Shown here one piece after another: positions 7,958-16,614 of a stretch of DNA of 39,618 nt (position 1 is the stretch's first letter; each line of letters opens with the position of its first letter). The stretch lies in the NCBI GenBank assembly GCA_934621505.1, contig CAKTUU010000021.1, positions 1 to 39,618 of the forward strand, given 5' to 3'. The notes beneath the pieces were generated by a model. The model ran no database searches. It saw only the letters and a list, made by a program, of their open reading frames with translations, and had not been told where the DNA came from. This stretch comes from an uncultured Clostridia bacterium. GTDB taxonomy: Bacteria > Bacillota > Clostridia > Christensenellales > Aristaeellaceae. Both the position numbers and the translations under genes were made by a program.

Positions 7958-8854
7958 ATGACCGCTTACGAATGGGCTCTTGTGTTGATAACGGTTTCCA
8001 TGAGCCTGCTGGCCCTTTGGGTGGCCCGGCGGCAAAAGCTGGGCTGGCCGACCGGGCTGTGGATGTCGATTGGATGTCCCCTGCTGTGTCTATTGTGCGC
8101 CCGTGTCTATTACCTGGCGGTATCCAGCGTAAGCGGCATGTGGCTGTTTTGGGGGAATTGCTTTTTGCCCCGGGAACCGTATGATTACGCCTTTGGCGGC
8201 GGTGTGCTGGGCTTTTTGCTGGCGCTGAAGCTGCTCTGCGCGTTTTGGAAAAAACCGTGGTCCGTTGTCAGCGACGCCTATGCGCCTGTGGGGCTTGCGG
8301 CCATTGCCGCCCTGCGTGCGGCGGAAGCGTTCAGCGACTTTGGCTGGGGCGACCCGGTGGAGGCAGCCTGGCTGCAGCGCTACCCCTTTGCGATTTCCAA
8401 TATGTACGACGAATGGTGCGCCGCCATCTTTAACCTGGAGGCGCTGTGCGCCCTGGTGATTTTGGCGATTCTTCTGCTGCGGGGGCGCAAACTGGCGGGC
8501 CGCAAATTGTTCACCGGGCTGATTTGGTGGGCCGTAACCCAGATTTTTTGCGAAAGTTTCCGGGTCGAGTCCATCCAATGGGGCTTTTTGCGGGTGCAGC
8601 AGCTGCAAAGCGCTCTGATTGTGCTGACCCTGCTGCTGGTGGCGACCCTGCGTCTGCCAAGGGGCAAACGCTCCAAATCCCTACCCTATTGGGGTGGGTT
8701 TGCGCTGTCTGTAGGGCTGGTCATCTTTTTGGAATACGCTTTGGACAAAATGCCCTGGCCCACCTGGCTGAATTATCTGGGCATGGCGGCGGCGTTGGCG
8801 CTGATGGGCTTTTGCCCCCAGCGGCTTACCCGCCTTTCCCGGGAGGGCGTATGA
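7958..8854 (+). CDS. Lgt-like membrane protein (prolipoprotein diacylglyceryl transferase homologue)
   Basis: This 298-aa protein has about seven membrane helices and the layout of Lgt, the enzyme that adds diacylglycerol to the lipobox cysteine. Visible Lgt-like blocks are ARVYYLA (48-54), GGGVLGFLLAL (80-90), DAYAPVGLAAIAALRAAEAF (106-125, with the family Arg at 120) and CESFRVES (198-205, with the E/R pair). The His of the classical HGGL motif is Gly here, and the Asn of RxGNFxN is not conserved. A true lipoprotein-modifying activity is therefore doubtful. It may be a divergent paralogue acting on another envelope substrate. Its stop overlaps the start of the leucine-rich-repeat gene (ATGA). 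Confidence 0.68.
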   Translation: MTAYEWALVLITVSMSLLALWVARRQKLGWPTGLWMSIGCPLLCLLCARVYYLAVSSVSGMWLFWGNCFLPREPYDYAFGGGVLGFLLALKLLCAFWKKPWSVVSDAYAPVGLAAIAALRAAEAFSDFGWGDPVEAAWLQRYPFAISNMYDEWCAAIFNLEALCALVILAILLLRGRKLAGRKLFTGLIWWAVTQIFCESFRVESIQWGFLRVQQLQSALIVLTLLLVATLRLPRGKRSKSLPYWGGFALSVGLVIFLEYALDKMPWPTWLNYLGMAAALALMGFCPQRLTRLSREGV

Positions 8855-9723
8855 AAAAATGCTGGCTGCCATTGCTTTGCCTAACGGTTCTCCTGCTGGC
8901 GATACAGGCGGGTTATGCCGAAGCCTTGAACGCCTTTGGCGTACAAATAGACCCGCAAACCCGGGTGCTGGATTTTGACGCTGCTTCCGTGCGGGTAACG
9001 GATGCTCAGGCGGTCGCGGATTTGCTGGATCAGCTGCCCGCTGTGCGGGAAGTGCGCATGTTTGACAGCGAGCTGAGCCGGGAGGATATGGAGTGGCTGT
9101 TTGATACTTATCCCGATGTTTTTTTCGGGTGGACCCTTCGCTTTGCCATTCATACCGTCCGCACGGACGCTACCGCCTTTTCCACGCTGCACCGCAGCCG
9201 CATGACAGACCCACAGGACCGGCTGCATACCACAAAAGAACTAAGCATTCTGCGGCTTTGCACCCGTCTGAAGGCGCTGGATCTTGGCCATAACCGGCTG
9301 AATGATTTATCCTTTTTATCCGGCTTAACAGAGCTTCGCGTGCTGATTATCAGCCCAAACTACGCCCTGAAGGACTTGTCGCCTCTGGCTGGACTGACCA
9401 ATCTGGAATATCTGGAGGCTTTCAGTACCGATACAAAGGATGTATCAGCTCTATCTAATCTGACAAAGCTGCGGGATTTGAATCTAACCTGCAGCGACCA
9501 TCTGAAAGACATCAGCTGCCTGTACGACCTGCCCAATCTGGAACGGTTCTGGTGCGGCAATGTGCCCATTTCCAGGCAGCAAAAGCAGGAAATAATGGCC
9601 CGTCACCCCGATTGCGTCTTTGACTGGGGCCAGCAGCCCACCGGCGGAAGCTGGCGTAAGCACCCGCATTATGACGTTATCCATGAAATGTTCCGGGGCG
9701 ATCAGTACATTCCCTTTGATTAA
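8851..9723 (+). CDS. Secreted leucine-rich-repeat protein
   Basis: This 290-aa protein starts with a signal peptide (CWLPLLCLTVLLLAIQAGYA). Residues from about 130 to 245 form internalin-like LRRs of about 22 residues, for example LKALDLGHNRLNDLSFLSGL, LRVLIISPNYALKDLSPLAG and LRDLNLTCSDHLKDISCLYD. Such domains bind proteins; no enzyme motif or cell-wall anchor (LPXTG, SLH) is seen. The start at 8851 is set by SD GGGAGGG and a 4-base ATGA overlap with the preceding gene. A longer upstream reading in this frame is a shadow of that gene. Confidence 0.85.
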   Translation: MKKCWLPLLCLTVLLLAIQAGYAEALNAFGVQIDPQTRVLDFDAASVRVTDAQAVADLLDQLPAVREVRMFDSELSREDMEWLFDTYPDVFFGWTLRFAIHTVRTDATAFSTLHRSRMTDPQDRLHTTKELSILRLCTRLKALDLGHNRLNDLSFLSGLTELRVLIISPNYALKDLSPLAGLTNLEYLEAFSTDTKDVSALSNLTKLRDLNLTCSDHLKDISCLYDLPNLERFWCGNVPISRQQKQEIMARHPDCVFDWGQQPTGGSWRKHPHYDVIHEMFRGDQYIPFD

Positions 9724-9745
9724 AAGGTTTTTGAAAGGAAAAAAC

Positions 9746-10129
9746 ATGAAGAAATGGCTTTGCGTGATTTTGGCCGCAGCGGCCGTCCTTGCTGTTTTTC
9801 TGATTTTTCACCGTCCAGTCCCCGCCTTTGACGGCAGGCGCAGCAAAAACGCGGATTCCTACGCGCTGGACTGTCAGTCTTTAAACACGCAGGACGAGCA
9901 TACCCTTTCCCTGCAAGCTGGTGATCTGGTTCGCGTACAGGCTCAGGTGCAGAAAGGTACGCTGCAGGCAACCGTGGGCATGGCAGGCCAGACGCCCATC
10001 TACCGCAGCAACGGAATGGAAACAGGCGTTTTTGAAGTGGCGATTCCCGAAACCGGCGATTACCAAATCACGCTGAAGGGCAGCGGCTTTGCGGGCACGG
10101 TTTCCTTTACCGCCGTACCCGGAGAGTAA
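9746..10129 (+). CDS. Small membrane-anchored extracellular protein, unknown function
   Basis: This 127-aa protein has one N-terminal hydrophobic helix (VILAAAAVLAVFLIFH) and a polar, beta-rich outer part. The C-terminal half (GDLVRVQAQVQKG, FEVAIPETGDYQITLKGSGFAGTVSF) resembles a small beta-sandwich of the bacterial pre-peptidase or carbohydrate-binding style, but this is only an impression. The ATG at 9746 has SD GAAAGGA. It is 22 bases after the LRR gene and closes the envelope operon. No named family was recognised. Confidence 0.72.
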   Translation: MKKWLCVILAAAAVLAVFLIFHRPVPAFDGRRSKNADSYALDCQSLNTQDEHTLSLQAGDLVRVQAQVQKGTLQATVGMAGQTPIYRSNGMETGVFEVAIPETGDYQITLKGSGFAGTVSFTAVPGE

Positions 10130-10171
10130 GCCGTGCCGGAACGCCGGTTATGAAACCCCATAGCATAAAAA

Positions 10172-10433
10172 TGCGGGACGGCTAAGGTGCCGTCCCGCCT
10201 CAGGCCGTCAAAAAAGCTCGCCTGAGGGCGATCTTTTCTGACGGGAAGCGCTCTTTGCCTACTCGCCTGCGGCTCGCCGGGCGGCAAAGAGCGTAAGGAA
10301 AGCCTTGCTGCGCAAGGCAGCCGAAACCGACGTACACGCCGCCGGTTTCGGAACCAAAATCGGAGGGCTGCGGCCCTCCGATGCCTCCCAGGGGTTTTTC
10401 GACAGTCTGATGCGGGACGGCTAAGGTACCGTC
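10172..10433. repeat. Hairpin-dense intergenic element bounded by direct repeats
   Basis: A 23-base sequence at 10172-10194 recurs at 10411-10433 with one mismatch. Between the two lie at least five more perfect hairpins: 10198-10227 (8 bp), 10249-10293 (11 bp, CGCTCTTTGCC arms), 10302-10318 (6 bp), 10321-10351 (9 bp, CCGAAACCG arms) and 10359-10382 (10 bp, ATCGGAGGGC arms). The first repeat copy is part of a perfect 10-bp hairpin (10173-10198), which on the minus strand is followed by ATTTTT and could terminate transcription from that side. The region separates convergent genes and has no ORF. It looks like a dispersed intergenic repeat or miniature element, which needs genome-wide copies to confirm. 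Confidence 0.6.
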
Positions 10434-10441
10434 ACACATTT

Positions 10442-11014
10442 TCAGTCTGTATCAAAATAGCGAACCGTCATATCCATAAAGGCGTCCAGCCGTTTTTGCT
10501 TAAGCCGGAGCATTCCCCGTTCAATAAAGAACAGGTCCACCGCCTCCCACACAAAAACCCAGGCGAAAATGTCCATGCATTCAATCCAAATGCCGCTGAC
10601 GCCCATTTTTTCCGCCCAAACCATGCCTGCAAGAGACACAACGCCCACCGCCGCCATAACGGCAGACTGAACAGCGTTGCGCCGCATGGTCCGCTGATGC
10701 TCAATCGCCTGCAAGGTAAAGTAGCTGCGTATGGCCCGCCGATACACGTCCTGTTCCTTTTCGTCAATGCACTGGCTGTGGATATGCAGCGTCATGGGCG
10801 TGCGGGGATGAACCGCCATTGCGCTTTCGGTCAAAAATTCGGCCACATCGGCAGATATGGTTTCTTCCCGACTGAGGGAATAAGGAGATAAAAAGTCTCC
10901 ATCATCCCGAACCCGCATGGTAAGAATCGCCCGGCCCTGACTGTCGTACTGAATCTTCCGGGATTGCTTTAACAGCTCCCGCCGTTTGGATAAAGCCCTG
11001 AAAAGCGTTATCAT
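10442..11014 (-). CDS. Hypothetical membrane protein with two C-terminal helices
   Basis: This 190-aa protein has a soluble basic N-terminal half and two predicted membrane helices (about 115-133 and 140-163), followed by a short cytoplasmic-looking tail. No domain was recognised. It starts 42 bases after the ftsK/spoIIIE stop with a good SD (GAGG before AAATTAC-ATG), so it is probably cotranscribed with it. Confidence 0.65.
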   Translation of the reverse strand: MITLFRALSKRRELLKQSRKIQYDSQGRAILTMRVRDDGDFLSPYSLSREETISADVAEFLTESAMAVHPRTPMTLHIHSQCIDEKEQDVYRRAIRSYFTLQAIEHQRTMRRNAVQSAVMAAVGVVSLAGMVWAEKMGVSGIWIECMDIFAWVFVWEAVDLFFIERGMLRLKQKRLDAFMDMTVRYFDTD

Positions 11015-11056
11015 GTAATTTCCTCATTTGTTTTTTCGATTTCGCAAATCCGCCCA

Positions 11057-13882
11057 TCAGGCCTGAGCCGCCTTGCTGCGCTCGTATTCCTCCCGGCTCA
11101 TCAGCACTTCCCGGGGTTTGCTGCCCGCGGACTTGCTGATGATGCCCCGGGCCGCCATATCGTCGATCAGGCGGCCTGCCCGGGCGTAGCCGATCTTCAT
11201 TCGCCGCTGAAGCATGCTGATGCTGGCCTGTCCATCCGTCAGCACCATATCGATGGCTTCCTCCAGCCGGTCATCCACCCCTTCATCGCCCTCATCGCCG
11301 TTGTTCAGCAGGGGGTTATCCATGTTTTCTTCATTTTCCATGGCTTCAATCACGTCGTTGTCAAACTCCACCTGCGAATGGGCGGCAATGTAATCCACAA
11401 CCCGCTCCGTTTCCGCGTCGCTGAGGAAGCAGCCCTGCACACGGATGGGGCTCTTGGCTCCTGTGGGGAAATAGAACATATCGCCCCGGCCCAGCAGCTT
11501 TTCCGCGCCGTTCTGGTCCAAAATGGTTCGGCTGTCAATGCTGGACGATACGGCAAAGGCAATGCGGGACGGAATGTTGGCCTTAATCAGGCCGGTAATC
11601 ACGTCCACCGTGGGACGCTGGGTAGCCACAATCAGGTGGATGCCGGCCGCGCGGGCCAGCTGAGCGATACGAATGATGCTTTCCTCCACCTCTTTTTTGC
11701 AGGCCAGCATCAGGTCCGCCAATTCATCGATGATAATCACGATTCTGGGCAGCTTGGGTTCGCCCGGTTCCAGCTTGGCGTTATAGGCGGTAATATCGCG
11801 TACCTTTTTGCTTTCAATTTTATGGTAGCGATCCAGCATTTCCGCCACAGCCCATGCCAGCGCGCCCGCCGCCTTATGGGGGTCGCTGACCACGGGAATC
11901 AGCAGATGCGGCACCACGTTATAGCATTGCAGCTCCACCACCTTGGGGTCGATCATGATCATGCGCACTTCCTCCGGTGAGGAGCGGAACAGAATGCTGT
12001 TAATGATGGCGTTGATGCATACGGATTTACCGCTGCCCGTCTGACCGGCAATCAGCAGGTGGGGCATTTTGGCAATGTCGCAAATCACCGGCTTACCGGC
12101 AATATCCCGGCCCAACGCCACCGCCAGCGGCGACTTGGCCGAGCACATCTCCGGACTGACCAGCACCTCGCCCAGGGTAACGGACTGCACCTCCTGGTTG
12201 GGCACCTCCACGCCAAACAAATTGGTACCGGGAATGGGAATTTCAATGCGCACGCCGCCGTTGGCCGCCATATCCAGGGCGATATTATCGGCAATGCTCA
12301 TAATCCGCTTGACGTTGATGCCGCTGGATACCAGACCCAATTCAAACCGGGTAACCGCCGGGCCGTGGGTAACCCGCTGCACCTTGGCGGGGATGGAAAA
12401 GCTCTCCAGCGTTTTTTCCAGCTGCGCCGCCCGCTGGGCGTCGCTGGCCCGGGTATCCTGCGCCTCCCGCTGACGCTGGGGATTCAGCAAATCAATGGAA
12501 GGGTAGGCGTAAGGGATGGTGGTCTGTTCGCTATGAATGACAGGCTTTTCGCCAGCAGGGCGGCGGTAGGCGGAATGCCGGTCCGGCTGCTGCTGAATCG
12601 GAGCCGGTGGTTCAGTCGTATCATCCGCCGTTTCCTCCAGAACCGCCGGATGAAAGACAGGCTGAGCCTGTCCGCTTGGCTGAGTCTGGCCGGTTTCCGC
12701 AGTTTGCCGAAGGGGAGCGCCAGCCTGCACCCTGGGTGCGAAATCCGGCGCTGCCTGGGCCTTTTCATTTCCGTCCAGGTCCCGGGTAATATCCGCCTTG
12801 CGTTTGCGAATGGCTTCAATCCGCTCCTGAGCTTTACGCTTGGATGCGGACAAAATCATGGTGCTGTCTTCGTCCGGCTGGCCCATGCCCATTTCGCTGG
12901 GGGTAAAGGTCATGCGCGTCTGGTAGGCGGGTTGCTGCTTTTCGGCCTTCTTGCGGCCCCGTTTCCACAAAGGCGTTGTATCCTGCGGCATCACAATCTC
13001 ATCGTACATTTCCGGCTGTTTAGCCGTATTCTGCTGCATTTGAGCCATTTGCTGCGTATAGGCCTGGTAGGCGGCCTGCATGGCCTCCATGGTCATACCG
13101 GCAGGATAGGGCTGCTGGGAGGGCGTCGTTTCCTCCGGCTGTCTGCGCAAAAACGCCGGAGTGATGAGCTTTCGGTCATTTTCCTCCGCCTGACGCTGCT
13201 GCTCCTCAAATTGCTGGCGATACGCCTCCTGGGCCTGACGCTGGGCGCGGGCCTCGCTTCGGGCCTGCACATGCCCTTGAATGGTTTCCATCATCTGCTT
13301 CACGTCAAAACGGGACAACAGCAGCACGCAAACAATGACCAGCAGCCCCAGAGCGACTGTGCCAAGGGTTACGCCCAAAAAGCTCCACGCCGGCCAGCCC
13401 AGCAGCATGCCGATGATTCCGCCAAAAGCGCTGCTGCCTGCGCATACGGCAAAACAGGCCTTGGCCATGGCGGCAAAGCCGTCCGCGTTGGGAACGGGCG
13501 GCGTCTGGCTGTTGCTGTACTGAATCAGGTACTCCATAAAGCCATACTGGCCCACTTTTCCCGTCAGGTTCACAATGGACAGCACCGCCACATACAGGGC
13601 CGTTACCAGCAGCAGCGCCTTTTTCGGCATGTGCCTGCCGGTGGAAATGGCGGTCAGCAAACCGGCCCAAATCAGCAGCACGCTAACGCCGATGCATAGT
13701 CCTCCTCCAAGGCCCTGCATAACCCGGCGCACCTGGGAAAAGAAAACGCCCTTCAGCCCGCCTACGACGGACAAAAGCGACAGCACGCCCAGTCCCATCA
13801 GGACAATGCCCGCTACCGCATACACCGCCAGCGTGCCGGATTCATATTGCGCGGCCTGCTGCTTTTTGCCACCCTTTGCCAT
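11057..13882 (-). CDS. FtsK/SpoIIIE family DNA translocase
   Basis: This 941-aa membrane-anchored DNA pump moves chromosomal DNA through a closing septum during division or sporulation. Four or so membrane helices (about 17-190) are followed by a Gln/Pro-rich linker (about 200-470). The hexameric motor has Walker A AGQTGSGKS near residue 611 and Walker B VIIIDELADLM near 716. The C-terminal winged-helix gamma domain (about 880-935, MLQRRMKIGYARAGRLIDDM) reads DNA orientation. The linker length is within the FtsK range and longer than in B. subtilis SpoIIIE. The window has no second copy, so whether it acts in sporulation, division or both cannot be told. Confidence 0.95.
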   Translation of the reverse strand: MAKGGKKQQAAQYESGTLAVYAVAGIVLMGLGVLSLLSVVGGLKGVFFSQVRRVMQGLGGGLCIGVSVLLIWAGLLTAISTGRHMPKKALLLVTALYVAVLSIVNLTGKVGQYGFMEYLIQYSNSQTPPVPNADGFAAMAKACFAVCAGSSAFGGIIGMLLGWPAWSFLGVTLGTVALGLLVIVCVLLLSRFDVKQMMETIQGHVQARSEARAQRQAQEAYRQQFEEQQRQAEENDRKLITPAFLRRQPEETTPSQQPYPAGMTMEAMQAAYQAYTQQMAQMQQNTAKQPEMYDEIVMPQDTTPLWKRGRKKAEKQQPAYQTRMTFTPSEMGMGQPDEDSTMILSASKRKAQERIEAIRKRKADITRDLDGNEKAQAAPDFAPRVQAGAPLRQTAETGQTQPSGQAQPVFHPAVLEETADDTTEPPAPIQQQPDRHSAYRRPAGEKPVIHSEQTTIPYAYPSIDLLNPQRQREAQDTRASDAQRAAQLEKTLESFSIPAKVQRVTHGPAVTRFELGLVSSGINVKRIMSIADNIALDMAANGGVRIEIPIPGTNLFGVEVPNQEVQSVTLGEVLVSPEMCSAKSPLAVALGRDIAGKPVICDIAKMPHLLIAGQTGSGKSVCINAIINSILFRSSPEEVRMIMIDPKVVELQCYNVVPHLLIPVVSDPHKAAGALAWAVAEMLDRYHKIESKKVRDITAYNAKLEPGEPKLPRIVIIIDELADLMLACKKEVEESIIRIAQLARAAGIHLIVATQRPTVDVITGLIKANIPSRIAFAVSSSIDSRTILDQNGAEKLLGRGDMFYFPTGAKSPIRVQGCFLSDAETERVVDYIAAHSQVEFDNDVIEAMENEENMDNPLLNNGDEGDEGVDDRLEEAIDMVLTDGQASISMLQRRMKIGYARAGRLIDDMAARGIISKSAGSKPREVLMSREEYERSKAAQA

Positions 13883-13905
13883 GTTGTCTATTCAGCCTCC
13901 GATTG

Positions 13906-15057
13906 TTACCTGCACAGCTGGATGGCCCGCAAAACGCCGTCCTCGTCCCCATGCAGTCTTAGTTCGTATTCTCCAAAGTGGTAGATATCGCTTTGCCCGG
14001 CGGGCAGATTGTAATCATAAGCCATGCTGTCGGTAAACACAATGGTTTCCTGGGGCTGCCCCAGAATATCCATCCAATCCTGACGGGTGGATGCGCCAAT
14101 CAGCAGCCCGGCCATGCCGCCGCGCTTCATCTGTATTCCCTCCACTACGGAATGGTCATAGCCGCTTTCCATGGCGTCGGAAATCACCAGCATATCCCGA
14201 AAGGCCGGATCCTCCAGCAGATAATACCGCCCGCCCGGAAATTCATCCGGAGTGCGCACCAGCCGGTATTTGTCGATTACCTCTGTCATGCTTTGCCCCA
14301 TTTGTACCGGAATGCCGGGCAGCGCGCCTGCCTGGACGCAGCTTTGCACCTGCTGGGCCGCCTGCTGCCTGCTTAAGGGCTTCCGAATCAGGCCCAGCTG
14401 GCCGGACAGGCCATCCTTGCGCAAATCCTGCTGCAATTCCTCATAGCGGAACTGGCAGGCACCCGCGTAGCCGCTGAGCAGCTGAAACTGTTCCCCTTCA
14501 TACCAAAAGGTGATGCCGGTTTCGTCCAATGTAAACCGGTCCTGGGGCAGGGGGATAAAGTCGCTGTTTTCCGTATAGCCGGTCAGTTCCTGGCTCAGGC
14601 TGCCATACGCCTGGGTTTCCAGACGGGTCATGGTCTGGTCCGCATTCTGGAACAGGCTGTCCAGTCCCAGACGATCGCCGGTGGTCAAATCATAGGTCAG
14701 GGCCGTATAGGCCTGTCCGTTCCGTTTATTGGGCATTTTGCCCTCCGCGCTGATCAGCACGGAAAACACGCCGTCCCGGTTGAGGGTGACCTGATACTGT
14801 ACCTGCAGCCCCCACGGGCTGTCGCCCAGCGTAACCAGAGTGACCAAATGCTCCGTTACACCGGACGACGCCACAATATCGTCATTGATTTTGGCCTGAA
14901 TGGTTTCGTCCGCAAGGTTTGTCAGCTGCGGGTAAGCCACATAATTTTCGCCTATTTGGGTTTTCACTTCCTCCACTGTGGGCACGGACTCCTGGGCAAG
15001 GCACAGCGTTGGCAGGCAAAGGGCCAGTATCAGCATGATAATCAGCCTTTTCAGCAT
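13906..15057 (-). CDS. Secreted RsiV/DUF3298-like protein
   Basis: This 383-aa protein has a signal peptide (LIIMLILALCLPTLCLAQ). Residues 25-190 resemble the PdaC/RsiV ectodomain type (DUF4163 plus DUF3298), with YPQLTNLADETIQAKINDDI and LTYDLTTGDRLGLDSLFQ as typical segments. The last 130 residues (from about ALPGIPVQMGQSM) look like a separate domain that resembles the DUF4309 type. It has no transmembrane anchor beyond the signal peptide. RsiV is an anti-sigma factor that binds lysozyme, but this protein lacks the anti-sigma and membrane parts, so it is not an RsiV orthologue. It has its own promoter and lies upstream of ftsK/spoIIIE with 23 bases between them. Confidence 0.65.
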   Translation of the reverse strand: MLKRLIIMLILALCLPTLCLAQESVPTVEEVKTQIGENYVAYPQLTNLADETIQAKINDDIVASSGVTEHLVTLVTLGDSPWGLQVQYQVTLNRDGVFSVLISAEGKMPNKRNGQAYTALTYDLTTGDRLGLDSLFQNADQTMTRLETQAYGSLSQELTGYTENSDFIPLPQDRFTLDETGITFWYEGEQFQLLSGYAGACQFRYEELQQDLRKDGLSGQLGLIRKPLSRQQAAQQVQSCVQAGALPGIPVQMGQSMTEVIDKYRLVRTPDEFPGGRYYLLEDPAFRDMLVISDAMESGYDHSVVEGIQMKRGGMAGLLIGASTRQDWMDILGQPQETIVFTDSMAYDYNLPAGQSDIYHFGEYELRLHGDEDGVLRAIQLCR

Positions 15058-15096
15058 CGGTTGTTCCCTCCTTTGGCGGCTTCTTTTGCAACATAT

Positions 15097-15125
15097 ATTT
15101 TATAACAGAATCGTTTTTGTTGCAA
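15097..15125 (-). promoter_or_regulatory. Promoter of the RsiV-like gene
   Basis: TTGCAA (15120-15125) and TAAAAT (15097-15102) have a 17-base spacer in an AT-rich gap of 113 bases. It lies about 40 bases before the ATG at 15057. Confidence 0.6.
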
Positions 15126-15170
15126 GTTTGTTACAGCATTTCTCATTTTTCTTTCGTTTGTGACATTTTC

Positions 15171-15755
15171 TCATTCCTGTCTGGCGATGATCATTGGCTG
15201 GACCTGCGCGCCGGTAAGGGCAGCGGCGATGGTGCGGGGAATCTGGGTAAAATCCGCCACCAGAGAACGGGGCTTTTTTACCGGATCATCCTGCCCAAAG
15301 GGCACAAAATACACGTTGCGCCAGTTCAGCAGCCGACCGATATTCTGGGCGGCTATGCCAAGCGCGTCGTTGGTGGATACCGCCAGCACCAGCGGCTTTT
15401 CGTTGCGCAGGTGGCTTTTGGCCCCCAGCAGCGCGGGCGTATCGTAGATGCCGTTGGCCAGCTTGGCCAGGCTGTTGCCAGTGGCGGGGGCCATCAGGTA
15501 CAGGTCGCACAGGCGCTTGGGCCCGATCGGCTCCGCCTCCGTCAGGGTGTCGATGGGCTGGTGACCGGTGATTTCCACAATCCGGCTGCGCAGGTGTTCC
15601 GCCGTCATAAAGCGCGTATCCACATTTCCCGCGTGAAAGCTGAGCACCGGCAGCACGTTATAGCCGCGCTGCACCAGTTTTTCCATTTGGGCCAGCACCC
15701 GGTCAAAGGTGCAATAGGAGCCCGTCATGGCAAAGGCGACGGTGGTTTTTTTCAT
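15171..15755 (-). CDS. spoVFB: Dipicolinate synthase subunit B
   Basis: This 194-aa flavoprotein-like subunit (DpaB) works with SpoVFA to make dipicolinic acid from dihydrodipicolinate in the mother cell. N-terminal FAMTGSYCTFDRVL and central DLYLMAPATGNSLAKLANGIYD are typical of this UbiX/Dfp-like flavoprotein family. The length is normal (B. subtilis: about 200 aa). Its ATG overlaps the spoVFA stop in ATGA, so the two are translationally coupled. SD AAGGAGG is clear. Presence of the pair shows that the organism can make dipicolinate-containing endospores. Confidence 0.93.
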   Translation of the reverse strand: MKKTTVAFAMTGSYCTFDRVLAQMEKLVQRGYNVLPVLSFHAGNVDTRFMTAEHLRSRIVEITGHQPIDTLTEAEPIGPKRLCDLYLMAPATGNSLAKLANGIYDTPALLGAKSHLRNEKPLVLAVSTNDALGIAAQNIGRLLNWRNVYFVPFGQDDPVKKPRSLVADFTQIPRTIAAALTGAQVQPMIIARQE

Positions 15756-16564
15756 AGCGCTTCCTCCTTTACAAGGTCAAGACAGGCCTGTTTCAGGGCC
15801 ATGGCGGCGCTGCGGGGCGCATAGCGGGCGGGCAGGCCGGGCAGCAAATCAACCTGAAGGCCCAGCTTGACGGCTTCCCCCTTATCAAACCCATAAGGGG
15901 CGCTGGCCAGTTCCAGCAGCCAGGCGGAACGAGGAATGCGATCCAGCACACGTTCCGTAAAGACCCGTGCCGGAATGGTATTCAGTACCCAATCCTGATC
16001 GGGCATGGCTTCGCCCATCGCTTCCAGCGGCACTACATCCATGCCGTCCGTTTCCGCCAGCAGCAGCTGTGTTTCCCTGCGGGCCGCCACGGTTACCAGC
16101 GTCCCCAAACTCCTTAACCGTCTGGCCAGCGCCCGGCCAAAATGGCCGTAACCAGTCACCAGGGCCCGGCTGTCCATCAGCGCCAAATCGCTTTTCTCCA
16201 TCATGGCGCTGACAGCTGCTTCAGCGGACAGATCGGCGTTGCGCTGGAGAAAACCGGGGGACTGGTCATAGCGAATCACCGGCCGGGCCAGCACTTTTTC
16301 CAATCCGGCCCCGGCCAGCACCGCCGCCTCCGGACGGATGGGCACATCCTGTGGCCTCATGGGCAGGCCGGTCAGGGTGGGAACCAGTCCCCCCCGGACG
16401 GCGAACGGATAGGGAAACAGCACAGCATCCGCCTGCTCCGGCCGGGCAGCGGCCTCATCATTCTTTTTCAGGCCCAGTGTATCCACCGGAAAGCCGTCTT
16501 TTTGCAACAGTTCCGCCAACAGCAGCATGCGCCTGTCGCCGCCTGCCACAAGCATTTTAAGCAT
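15752..16564 (-). CDS. spoVFA: Dipicolinate synthase subunit A
   Basis: This 270-aa NAD(P)-binding subunit (DpaA) is slightly shorter than the B. subtilis protein of about 297 aa. The N-terminal part (MLVAGGDRRMLLLAELLQKD) and the central Rossmann motif VTGYGHFGRALARRLRSLG (about residues 136-154) are characteristic. ATG 16564 is chosen because the SD GGGAGG lies 9 bases upstream; a reading from 16588 is open but starts inside a hairpin. The SD belongs to the 3' arm of a terminator-like hairpin (16571-16614), and a sigma-K-like promoter lies within it. In B. subtilis this operon is sigma-K dependent. Confidence 0.93.
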   Translation of the reverse strand: MLKMLVAGGDRRMLLLAELLQKDGFPVDTLGLKKNDEAAARPEQADAVLFPYPFAVRGGLVPTLTGLPMRPQDVPIRPEAAVLAGAGLEKVLARPVIRYDQSPGFLQRNADLSAEAAVSAMMEKSDLALMDSRALVTGYGHFGRALARRLRSLGTLVTVAARRETQLLLAETDGMDVVPLEAMGEAMPDQDWVLNTIPARVFTERVLDRIPRSAWLLELASAPYGFDKGEAVKLGLQVDLLPGLPARYAPRSAAMALKQACLDLVKEEAL

Positions 16565-16565
16565 A

Positions 16566-16614
16566 CAAAACCGCCTCCCACGATGCATGATACTGCATCC
16601 TATGTGGGAGGCGG
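16566..16614 (-). terminator. Terminator of the GH65 gene whose 3' arm holds the spoVFA Shine-Dalgarno
   Basis: CCGCCTCCCAC (16571-16581) pairs with GTGGGAGGCGG (16604-16614), with a second stem ATGCA/TGCAT inside. On the minus strand the stem is followed by TTTTGT. It starts 11 bases after the glycosidase stop. The GGGAGG in its 3' arm is the SD of spoVFA, so an RNA reading through from upstream would hide that SD. Confidence 0.7.

Noticed and set aside
10172..10433. Possible CRISPR array, because of the repeats
   Set aside because: Only two copies exist, 239 bases apart, and the sequence between them is made of hairpins and not of uniform spacers.
12059..13699. 546-codon open frame on the plus strand
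   Set aside because: Antisense shadow of the ftsK/spoIIIE gene with no start signal and no recognisable domain.
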